DNA of 64,000 bases. It comes from JBGLNJ01 sp034434835 (lineage in GTDB: Bacteria > Chloroflexota > Anaerolineae > Fen-1058). The notes under the pieces were generated by a model. The model did no database searches. It was given only the letters and a program-made list of their open reading frames with translations, and was not told the origin of the DNA. Below, piece by piece: positions 8,526-15,421 of the stretch. Position 1 is the first letter of the stretch, and the number at the start of each line of letters is the position of its first letter. A program made the translations under genes and the position numbers. The stretch covers positions 9,080 through 73,079 of the forward strand of contig DAOTXX010000064.1 of NCBI GenBank assembly GCA_034434835.1, written 5' to 3'.

Positions 8526-10298
8526 TTGGAAGAAACGCGCGTCGAATCCATCTTAGCCATTGATATTGGCTCGGTGCTGACCAAGACGACGCTCATTGCG
8601 CGCGTCGAAGGCACGTATCGCTTTGTCGGTCGCGCCGAAGCGCCCTCGACGGTTGAATCGCCGTGGTTGGACATGATCGCTGGAGTGGACCACGCGCTGA
8701 CGCAGCTTTCGGCCATCACACGGCGAACCGTGCTCGACGATCACGGACGGCTGATCACGCCGGAGCGCGAAGATGGCAAAGGCGTAGATGTGTGCGTGAT
8801 CACCGTCAGCGCCGCCGAGCCGCTCCGGCTGGTGCTGATCGGGCTTTCGGCAGATCTGTCGGTGGCGAGTCTTCAACGTGCGGCACATAGCACCTATACC
8901 CAGGTGATTGATGTGCTGACGCGTTCCGGCAGCCTGGATGGACGCGTCGCCAAGCGGCTGACTGAGGAAGATCGCGTCCGGCGCATCTACCGCGCGCGGC
9001 CTGACGCAGTGTGCGTCGTCGGCGGAACAGATGGCGGCGCCAAAGTGCCCGTGATCGAATTGGTGGAAAGTGCGGCGCTGGCGGCCTCGTTGTTAGGCGA
9101 GGCGCGCCGTCCGCGCATCCTGTTTGCAGGCAACGCCAGCCTGCGCTCCAAAGTCGCCGAAAGTGTTGGCGCCGAAGCCGAACTCCACGTGGTGGATAAC
9201 GTTCGCCCAGGTGTAGACGTGGAAAACATTGGGCCGACGCTGATTGAACTGGAAGCGATGTACCAGGCCATCAAGGTCAGGCGACTGCCAGGCTTTGACT
9301 CGCTGCGCACGTGGTCATCGCTGCCGGTGTTGCCCACTTCACACGCCCTCGCCACCGTGATTCAATACCTCAGCCTGGAAGACACGCGCAAGGGCGCGCT
9401 CGGCGTAGATGTGGGCGCTTCTTCAACGACGATTGCAGCAGCGCGCGCCGGGCAGGTGCAGCTCCATGTCCGCACCGATCTGGGCACAGCGCTCGGCGCG
9501 CGGGGCGTGCTCAAAGCGCGCGGCGAAGAGACCCTCGCGCGCTGGCTGCCCTTTGAGGCCAAGCCCGGCGAGATCGAAGCGGTGGTGACACAAAAGGAAA
9601 TGTACCCAGCTTCGGTGCCGCAAGGGCAGAACGAGTTGCTCATCGAGCAGGCTATCGCGCGCGAGGCGTTGCGCCTGGCGCTGGCTCAAGCGCGAAGCGC
9701 CTGGCCGTTTGAACTGAGCGGCCCGTACCCGACACTTTTGCCATACCTCGAACCGATCATCGGCGGTGGGAGCGTCATCGGACGCGCGCCGCGTCCCGGT
9801 CAGGCTGCGCTCATGCTGCTCGACGCGCTGGAGCCGATCGGCGTGACGACGCTCGTGCTCGATATGGGCGGCTTGTTGCCAGCCCTGGGGGCGTGCGCAC
9901 TGGCGCATCCACTTTCGACAGTGCAGGCGCTCGCGACAGGCGGGCTCACGACGTTGGGCACAGTCGTCGTACCGGTGAGCTCGGGCCGCCCCCGGGCTGG
10001 TGAAACGATCCTGGACGTTCGCATGAAGTATCAGACGGGCGGCGACCTGGGAGTCCAGGTGGCCGCGGGTTCGCTCGAAGTGCTGCCCTTGCCAATCGGC
10101 CAAAAGGCTGTGCTGGAACTGCGGCCGCGCGGTGGCATTGACATTGGGCGTGGGCGTGGGCGAGGCGGCTCGATCGAAGTGCTGGGCGGACTGGTAGGAT
10201 TGATCATTGACGCGCGAGGACGCCCGCTGCTCTTGCCAGCCGATCCGGGCAAGCGCCGCGAGCGCATTCAACAGTGGCTATGGGATGTGGGAGCGTAA
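8526..10298 (+). CDS. Glutamate mutase L (MutL)-like ASKHA ATPase
   Basis: A 590-residue protein of the MutL family (related to hydantoinase A and acetate kinase/Hsp70-fold ATPases). The N-terminal phosphate-1 motif is ILAIDIGSVLTKTTL at about residues 9-23. A second motif, LGVDVGASSTTIAAA, lies near residue 297, and GGGSVIGRAPRPGQAALMLLDALEP follows further on. The family was named for its gene position between glutamate mutase subunits in clostridia. No mutE or mutS homologue is present here, so coupling to that B12 enzyme is not supported. The start is a TTG 3 bp after the membrane protein stop; no ATG lies close to the conserved N-terminus. Confidence 0.8.
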   Translation: MEETRVESILAIDIGSVLTKTTLIARVEGTYRFVGRAEAPSTVESPWLDMIAGVDHALTQLSAITRRTVLDDHGRLITPEREDGKGVDVCVITVSAAEPLRLVLIGLSADLSVASLQRAAHSTYTQVIDVLTRSGSLDGRVAKRLTEEDRVRRIYRARPDAVCVVGGTDGGAKVPVIELVESAALAASLLGEARRPRILFAGNASLRSKVAESVGAEAELHVVDNVRPGVDVENIGPTLIELEAMYQAIKVRRLPGFDSLRTWSSLPVLPTSHALATVIQYLSLEDTRKGALGVDVGASSTTIAAARAGQVQLHVRTDLGTALGARGVLKARGEETLARWLPFEAKPGEIEAVVTQKEMYPASVPQGQNELLIEQAIAREALRLALAQARSAWPFELSGPYPTLLPYLEPIIGGGSVIGRAPRPGQAALMLLDALEPIGVTTLVLDMGGLLPALGACALAHPLSTVQALATGGLTTLGTVVVPVSSGRPRAGETILDVRMKYQTGGDLGVQVAAGSLEVLPLPIGQKAVLELRPRGGIDIGRGRGRGGSIEVLGGLVGLIIDARGRPLLLPADPGKRRERIQQWLWDVGA

Positions 10299-10315
10299 TA
10301 CGCTAGTAGATCATG

Positions 10316-10337
10316 TTGCGTCTTACGTCTGACGTTT
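10316..10337 (+). repeat. Heptamer-phased tract between operon genes
   Basis: Three degenerate 7-bp units of the form TKRCGTY follow each other directly between the MutL-like stop and the next start. It is one member of the 7-bp-period tracts found across the window. Confidence 0.55.
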
Positions 10338-10342
10338 GAAGC

Positions 10343-11425
10343 ATGGATGACGAATCAGTAGGATTCTATTCATACGAGGCGCACGTCATGCCGCTGACCA
10401 TGATCCGGCGTGAGCGGCGTCTGCCGATGCCGGGCGAAGTGATGGTCCGCCCCGGCGAGCGCGTTGAGCCGACGCAAGTTGTGGCGCGCGTTCACCAGAC
10501 ACAAGACTTTCGCATTATGGACGTTGCGCGTGCCTTGCGTGTGCCACGCTCGCAGGTCAAGCGGTTCATGCTCAAAGAGGTCGGCGCGACCGTCGAAGTC
10601 AACCAACCCCTGGCGGCGCGCGGCGGGCTGTTTCGCCGGATCGTCCGCGCGCCGGCCAAGGGCGCGATCGTCGCCGTCGGCAATGGGCGGGTGCTGCTCG
10701 AAGTCGAGCCAGAGTTGGTCGAAGTGCGCGCTAACCTCACGGGCACCGTCATCGCCGTGACGCCGGGGCTGAGCGTCACGATCGAGACGCCCGGCGCGAT
10801 TGTGCAGGGGATGTGGGGCTGCGGCGGCGAGGCGTTCGGCGTTTTGCGCGTCGTGGCCGAAAGGCGCGACGAGTCGCTGCGCGCCAAACATGTTGACGTG
10901 GCGTGTCACGGCGCCATCGTCATCGGCGGCGGGACGATTGAGGCTTCGGCGTTGGAGCAGGCGCAGCAGCTCCAGGTGCGGGGGCTTATCGCTGGGAGCA
11001 TGGAGGGCGAGATGCGCGCTCAGGCAGAAGCGATGCCGTTCCCCATTATCCTGACGGAAGGCTGGGGCCGTGTGCCGATGGCGGAGCCGATCTTTAACCT
11101 TCTCCAAGCCCAGACGGGCCGTGAAGCGTCCATCAGCGCCGAGACGCGCGCGCGCTTTAGTTTCAAGCGTCCCGAGATCCTCATCCCCTTGCCTACTGAA
11201 ACCCGGCCCGCGCTTCCACCTCCGCCGGGCGCGCCGCTCTTTGTAGGAGCCAAAGTGCGCGTCGTGCGCCCGCCATACCTGGGTATGGTCGGCGTGGTTG
11301 CGGCGATCTCGCCTCAGGCTCAGCGTATAGCCAGTGGCGCGCGCGTGCGCGGCGTTGAGGTAGACCTGGGTGGAGATGCCGGCACCGTATTTGTGCCCTA
11401 TGTCAATTTGGAGCTTTTGAGGTAA
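10343..11425 (+). CDS. Barrel-sandwich/KOW domain protein following MutL
   Basis: A 360-residue soluble protein, apparently the last member of the operon. The N-terminal half is rich in beta-strand patterns with recurring VxxGxxV phrases (VRPGERVEPTQVVARV, RAPAKGAIVAVGNGRVLLEV, LTGTVIAVTPGLSVTIET), resembling a barrel-sandwich hybrid fold. A central Rossmann-like part contains HGAIVIGGGTIEA and RGLIAGSMEGEM. The C-terminus (VGAKVRVVRPPYLGMVGVV, then VPYVNLELLR) looks like a KOW-type SH3 barrel. These domain calls are fold-level inferences. It lies 45 bp after the MutL-like gene. No known enzyme family was recognised. Confidence 0.65.
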   Translation: MDDESVGFYSYEAHVMPLTMIRRERRLPMPGEVMVRPGERVEPTQVVARVHQTQDFRIMDVARALRVPRSQVKRFMLKEVGATVEVNQPLAARGGLFRRIVRAPAKGAIVAVGNGRVLLEVEPELVEVRANLTGTVIAVTPGLSVTIETPGAIVQGMWGCGGEAFGVLRVVAERRDESLRAKHVDVACHGAIVIGGGTIEASALEQAQQLQVRGLIAGSMEGEMRAQAEAMPFPIILTEGWGRVPMAEPIFNLLQAQTGREASISAETRARFSFKRPEILIPLPTETRPALPPPPGAPLFVGAKVRVVRPPYLGMVGVVAAISPQAQRIASGARVRGVEVDLGGDAGTVFVPYVNLELLR

Positions 11426-11545
11426 AATTATAGATACAGGCCGCTAGCCAGAGAGTGCTCCTCTGGAGGGCGGCTAAAATCAAGACAAACTCTATAGAAC
11501 CGGCGTCGTCTGTTGTCGCGCTTTGCCCCTCAGAGGAGGAATGCA

Positions 11546-12115
11546 ATGGCAATAGAAGAAGAAGAGCCGATGGTCGGTGTGCCTGAGGAGGAAGAAGGCG
11601 CAGAGTCTTCCAATCGAATGTTCATGTTGCTGGCGCTGGGCCTGGGCGCGCTGTTCGTCGTTGGGCTGATCTGCATCGGCGCGGTGTTCTTTATGCAGCA
11701 AGGCCAGTCGAATCAGCAAAGGGCAGCACTCGCCACACAGTCGGCCAGGCAAACGGCAGCGGCTATTGCAGCCTTGCCGACGGCGACGCCACCCGCACCG
11801 ACGGACACGCCGGTGCCGCCCACACCGACGTCCGTTCCACCGACCAACACGCCGGTTGTTCCCACCCCCACCCTGCCAGCCCCGACCGAAACGGTCATGC
11901 CGACTGCAGCCGGGGTAAGCAAAGCCACGGCAACCGCTGGGCCGGGGACCAAAGTGGCCGCCGCCACGTCCGCACCGGGCGCGGCTGCAACTGCCACCAC
12001 GGAAGCGGGCAGCACTCCGCAGACAGGCGTGGGCGGCGTTGAGATGGTCTTGGCGGCAGGGGCTTTGTTGGTAGTGTTGTTTGCCGCTCGGCGGCTGCGC
12101 CTGGCACAACACTAG
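11546..12115 (+). CDS. Single-pass protein with Thr/Pro linker and sortase-like tail
   Basis: A 189-residue protein starting at the ATG at 11546 behind GAGGAGG; an upstream in-frame TTG lacks a ribosome-binding site. After an acidic N-terminus (MAIEEEEPM) comes a transmembrane helix (about residues 25-50), then a long linker of TPT/PTP repeats. The C-terminus reads TPQTGVGG, a hydrophobic helix, then RRLRLAQH. This resembles an LPXTG-type cell-wall sorting signal with a TPQTG variant. Whether a sortase recognises it is unknown, and none is in the window. The stop codon coincides with the CTAG that borders the following MITE-like element. Confidence 0.65.
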   Translation: MAIEEEEPMVGVPEEEEGAESSNRMFMLLALGLGALFVVGLICIGAVFFMQQGQSNQQRAALATQSARQTAAAIAALPTATPPAPTDTPVPPTPTSVPPTNTPVVPTPTLPAPTETVMPTAAGVSKATATAGPGTKVAAATSAPGAAATATTEAGSTPQTGVGGVEMVLAAGALLVVLFAARRLRLAQH

Positions 12116-12235
12116 GAGACCGCTGAAAAAGTCATCTTTCTACCGCAGAGGCCGCTGAGGACGCCGAGTTTTGTTAGGTTTTCTCTGCGCTCTCTGCGCG
12201 CTCAGCGGTGAAAGAAGGGGTTTTTCAGCACTCTC
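12116..12235 (+). mobile_element. MITE-like element, copy 1 of a tandem pair
   Basis: A 120-bp non-coding element bounded by CTAG on both sides (12112-12115 and 12236-12239). Its ends are inverted: GAGACCGCTGAAAAA on the left and the complement of GAGAGTGCTGAAAAA on the right, 13 of 15 positions matching. Inside, ACCGC and GCGGT arms and a GCTCTCTGCGCGCTC-type core could fold further. CTAG fits a YTAR-type 4-bp target duplication as used by some IS5-group elements; that link is an inference. It carries no gene. Confidence 0.7.
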
Positions 12236-12239
12236 CTAG

Positions 12240-12353
12240 GAGACCACTGAAAAAGTCATCTTTCTACCGCCGAGGCCGCTGAGGACGCCGAATCTTATTA
12301 GGTTTTGTCCGCGCTCTCTGCGCGCTCTGCGGTGAAGAGGGGACAGCACTCTC
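12240..12353 (+). mobile_element. MITE-like element, copy 2 of a tandem pair
   Basis: A second copy follows at 124-bp periodicity, sharing the middle CTAG with copy 1 and ending at a third CTAG (12354-12357). It is clearly homologous to copy 1 along most of its length but slightly shorter, and it has lost the TTTTT run of the right inverted end. Two copies side by side, each bounded by CTAG, suggest repeated insertion at the same site or unequal duplication. The remaining bases up to 12452 show no gene. Confidence 0.7.
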
Positions 12354-12452
12354 CTAGTCTCGATCTGAGCCGCCGAGGTGAGCCAACGCGGGTGCCGCGT
12401 TCTGCGTTGGCTCGTTTTTGTTCCATGCGCCATGTTCGTTTGAGGGTATAAC

Positions 12453-13832
12453 ATGATGCTTGATTCTGCCTTTGTCCCTCATCGAGCGGATCTGGCTCGC
12501 TTGATGTCATTGTTGTCGGACGGCGAGTGCTGTTCAGTCGTTGCGCTCAGTAACATGGGCAAGTCTACACTGCTGCGCTATGCATGCCTGCCAGAGGAAC
12601 AGCAACGCTTCCTGGGTGTTCGCGCGTGCGACATCGCATTTGTCTACGTGGACTGCAACCTGATGCTGGAGCTTTCCGGGCAGGGCTTTTACGAGGTCGT
12701 TCTCCGCAGCGCGCTGTCTGAGGTCAAGCGATTGGGCGCAGCTCCAGAGCTGGTCGAACGCCTGCAAGGGCGGTACAACAAAATCGTCGAGCCGACTTCG
12801 CACTTTATGGATTCGTTGAGTTTCAACGAAGCCATAGTCGTGCTGAGCGAAGAGCTAGATCGCCGCGTCGTGTTTCTATTCGACGAGTTTGACGATCCCT
12901 TTGCCCGGCTCGACGGGCGCGTGTTCTTGAATCTGCGCGCACTGCGTGACAAGTATGGCCCCCGGTTGTGTTTTGTGACGGCCACGGGCATTGACCTGTG
13001 CACCCAGCGCCAGGATGCCGAAGCCGCCGAGTTTTGCGAGTTGTTCACCGAGCGCGTGATCCATGTGGCCGGGCTGGACCCGGACGAAGCTCGCCAGGTG
13101 GTGATCAACATCGCCCGGTTGGAGAGGACCAAGCTCGATCGCGACGAGATCGAGTTTGTGGTCAAGCAGGCCGGTGGGCACCTGGGCCTGTTGCAGGCGG
13201 TCACGAACGTGGTGCTGCGCGTGGCCGCGGGTGTACCGCCCGGCGTGCGCGCGCACAGCCTGATGATGGCCAGGCAGCAACTCGATAGCGAAGGCCCGGT
13301 GCGACTCGAATGTGCCAAATTGTGGGAGCAGTTGACACCCGACGATCGAGATGCGCTGCTGCGCTTCCTGGCGGGTGGCAGCCAGCCGCCACTCGATGAG
13401 GCAATGCAGGCGCTCGTCCGCAAGGGCATCCTGGTTGACGGAGAGTCACCCGCGGTGTTCAGCGAGTTGTTTGCGGGCTATGCTCGCCGCCAGCATCGCG
13501 TCCAGCAATCGGTGCGCCCCGGCATTTACGTGGACGTGGACAGCGGCGATGTGTGGGTAAACGGCGAACGCACACCCGTCCTGACCGATCACGAGTATCG
13601 TCTGCTGCTGCTCCTGTATGGCCGAATGAACAAGATCGTCACACGTGACGACGTAGCCGAAGCCGTCTGGGGCGCAGATTATATGGAAGAGATTGACGAT
13701 GCTCGCTGCGACAAGCTCCTCAGCCGCCTGCGCGCCAAGATCGAGCCTGACCCGGCCAACCCCAAATACCTGCACACGGTGCGCGGACGCGGATACAAAC
13801 TGGTCAACGACGCAAGTTCGGAGACGCCATAA
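12453..13832 (+). CDS. ATPase with C-terminal winged-helix DNA-binding domain
   Basis: A 459-residue regulator with two parts. The N-terminal P-loop ATPase has a Walker A-like SNMGKST at about 33-39 and a Walker B-like VVFLFDEFDD at about 139-148, similar to the orc1/cdc6-like ATPases of the STAND/MNS group. The C-terminal 95 residues (about 362-456) form an OmpR/PhoB-type effector domain: LTDHEYRLLLLLYGR, DDVAEAVWG, LSRLRAKIEP and HTVRGRGYKL. There is no receiver domain, so control is probably through nucleotide or ligand binding. Its target is unknown. It ends directly before a PH-domain membrane protein, a possible partner or target. Confidence 0.8.
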   Translation: MMLDSAFVPHRADLARLMSLLSDGECCSVVALSNMGKSTLLRYACLPEEQQRFLGVRACDIAFVYVDCNLMLELSGQGFYEVVLRSALSEVKRLGAAPELVERLQGRYNKIVEPTSHFMDSLSFNEAIVVLSEELDRRVVFLFDEFDDPFARLDGRVFLNLRALRDKYGPRLCFVTATGIDLCTQRQDAEAAEFCELFTERVIHVAGLDPDEARQVVINIARLERTKLDRDEIEFVVKQAGGHLGLLQAVTNVVLRVAAGVPPGVRAHSLMMARQQLDSEGPVRLECAKLWEQLTPDDRDALLRFLAGGSQPPLDEAMQALVRKGILVDGESPAVFSELFAGYARRQHRVQQSVRPGIYVDVDSGDVWVNGERTPVLTDHEYRLLLLLYGRMNKIVTRDDVAEAVWGADYMEEIDDARCDKLLSRLRAKIEPDPANPKYLHTVRGRGYKLVNDASSETP

Positions 13833-14726
13833 ATGGAGTGGAAGAATCAGCCTCGCCTGGGCACCCAGGTCGGTATTGGCCTGATCGTATGGCTGGTGCT
13901 GTTGGACGTATTGTTGGTGTGGATCGCCGCACAGCTTCCGGTCTCGATCGTCACGTTTGTGGTGGCGGTGATCGCGCTGGCGACGCTGCCAGTCATACTG
14001 CTGATCGTTTACTGGCTGGTTGGCCTGAACCGGACATCGTATTGGATGGATCGTAACATGCTGATTATCCGTTGGGGGCCAGTGCAGCAAATTATCCCCA
14101 TGGCGTCTATCCAAAAGCTGTTGCACGGTTCCGAGATCGCCGGGCAGGTGCGCCGGTTTCGCGGCGGTCGCTGGCCGGGGCTGTGGGTGGGCCAGGCCGA
14201 GGCCCAAAGCATCGGGCCGGTTCTCTTTTACGCTTCGGGCGGGTTGGAGCAACAGGCCATCATCATCACGCCAGGGCTGGCGTATGCCATCTCGCCGCAT
14301 GATCTGGCCGGGTTTGTCGAAGCGTTTGATCAGCGCCAAAAGATGGGACCGACGCAGGCCGTCGAGCAGGTGTCCATCCGGCCCGAGATTTTCGATTGGT
14401 CGCTGTGGACCGATCGGCTGGCGCTGGGGTTAGTTGGAGCCGCTGTGGCGAGTTGCCTGCTGCTGTTCGGCTATACCTGTCTGCGCTTTCCTGAACTGGC
14501 CCCGCGCGTCGCTTTGCACTTTGACGCGGCGGGCGTGCCAGATCGCTTTGGCCCGCGCGCCCAGGTGTTTCTCTTGCCGTTCATCGGATTGCTTTCGCTG
14601 GGCACAGATCTCGTCCTCAGCGTGCCGGTGTATCTGCGTGACCGCGTGGGAGCGTACCTGCTGTGGGGTGGAGCAATGATCGTCCAGGTCCTGGCCTGGA
14701 TTGCAGCGGTGGGCATCGTATCATAA
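13833..14726 (+). CDS. Membrane protein with bacterial PH domain and DUF1648-like helices
   Basis: A 297-residue protein. Two helices (about residues 10-60) are followed by a bacterial pleckstrin-homology-like domain: SYWMDRNMLIIRWGPVQQIIPMASI, then FYASGGLEQQAIIITPGLAYAISP. The C-terminal part has three more helices with ELAPRVALHFDAAGVPDRFG, a pattern seen in DUF1648 proteins. Such proteins occur in envelope-stress systems, but a function cannot be assigned. The ATG immediately follows the stop of the ATPase/winged-helix gene, so the two are surely co-transcribed. Confidence 0.7.
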   Translation: MEWKNQPRLGTQVGIGLIVWLVLLDVLLVWIAAQLPVSIVTFVVAVIALATLPVILLIVYWLVGLNRTSYWMDRNMLIIRWGPVQQIIPMASIQKLLHGSEIAGQVRRFRGGRWPGLWVGQAEAQSIGPVLFYASGGLEQQAIIITPGLAYAISPHDLAGFVEAFDQRQKMGPTQAVEQVSIRPEIFDWSLWTDRLALGLVGAAVASCLLLFGYTCLRFPELAPRVALHFDAAGVPDRFGPRAQVFLLPFIGLLSLGTDLVLSVPVYLRDRVGAYLLWGGAMIVQVLAWIAAVGIVS

Positions 14727-14736
14727 GTTATGTCAC

Positions 14737-14765
14737 TGGACATTTGGCACAAAATCCGCTATAAT
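14737..14765 (+). promoter_or_regulatory. Promoter upstream of the greA leader
   Basis: TGGACA at 14737-14742 and TATAAT at 14760-14765 with a 17-bp spacer. Transcription would start near 14772, ahead of two intrinsic terminators and greA. Confidence 0.7.
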
Positions 14766-14788
14766 ATTGCTCGGAAGAAGAACAAGGA

Positions 14789-14813
14789 CTGAGAGTATTG
14801 ACTCTCAGTTTTT
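14789..14813 (+). terminator. First intrinsic terminator in the greA leader
   Basis: A perfect 8-bp stem CTGAGAGT/ACTCTCAG with loop ATTG is followed by five T. It lies only about 20 nt after the predicted transcription start, so it would release a very short RNA unless it is read through. Confidence 0.75.
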
Positions 14814-14822
14814 GTGTCCAAG

Positions 14823-14840
14823 CGCCTCAGGCGTTTTTTT
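14823..14840 (+). terminator. Second intrinsic terminator in the greA leader
   Basis: A CGCC-TCA-GGCG stem, extendable by A-U and G-U pairs, is followed by seven T. It is weaker than the first hairpin but has a better U tract. It lies 45 bp before the greA start. Confidence 0.65.
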
Positions 14841-14884
14841 GTTCAGACCTCCCCGCGCCAAGATCATTGAAGGAAAGCAGAAGC

Positions 14885-15352
14885 ATGGCCGAGCAGCCGA
14901 TTTACGTCACAAAAGAAGGCTACAAGAAACTCGAAGAAGAGTTGGAATACCTGCGCACCGTCAAGCGGGCCGAAGTCGCTCAGCGGTTGCACGATGCGAT
15001 GGGCGAAGGCGACATTGACGAAAACGCCGAATACGACGACGCGAAAAATGAGCAGTCGTTTGTCGAAGGCCGCATCCTCACCCTCGAGACGATGATCAAG
15101 AACGCGGTCATCATCCAGGAAGGCAAACGTCGCGATCAGGTGGTGTTGGGCAGCACCGTGACCGTGGTCGAGGATGGCGGCGAGCCAGAGACATATCACA
15201 TCGTCGGCACAGCGGAAGCCGACCCCCGCAAAGGGCGAATCTCGAACGAAAGCCCGCTGGGACGCGCTTTGCTAGGCAAGCGCGTCGGCGATGCGATCAC
15301 GATCAACGCGCCGGCCGGGACGCTGACGTTCCAGATCATCGCGATCCAATAG
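14885..15352 (+). CDS. greA: Transcription elongation factor GreA
   Basis: A 155-residue protein matching GreA over its whole length. The N-terminal coiled coil contains YVTKEGYKKLEEELEYLR and the conserved tip GDIDENAEYDDAKNEQSFVEGRI, whose acidic residues enter the RNA polymerase secondary channel to stimulate transcript cleavage. The C-terminal FKBP-like domain includes YHIVGTAEADPRKGRISNESPLGRALLGK. The ATG at 14885 is preceded by AGGAAAG; a TTG upstream in frame lies inside the terminator leader and is rejected. It is followed by a strong terminator, then lysS. Confidence 0.95.
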   Translation: MAEQPIYVTKEGYKKLEEELEYLRTVKRAEVAQRLHDAMGEGDIDENAEYDDAKNEQSFVEGRILTLETMIKNAVIIQEGKRRDQVVLGSTVTVVEDGGEPETYHIVGTAEADPRKGRISNESPLGRALLGKRVGDAITINAPAGTLTFQIIAIQ

Positions 15353-15373
15353 CGTGCTCACGGATCACAGTCA

Positions 15374-15408
15374 GTCCATGCGCGGCAAGATGGCGCATGG
15401 ACTTTTTT
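15374..15408 (+). terminator. Intrinsic terminator after greA
   Basis: A perfect 10-bp stem GTCCATGCGC/GCGCATGGAC is followed by six T. It lies between greA and lysS, just ahead of the lysS ribosome-binding site, so lysS probably has its own promoter or depends on read-through. Confidence 0.85.
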
Positions 15409-15421
15409 ATGGAGCAGAGCC

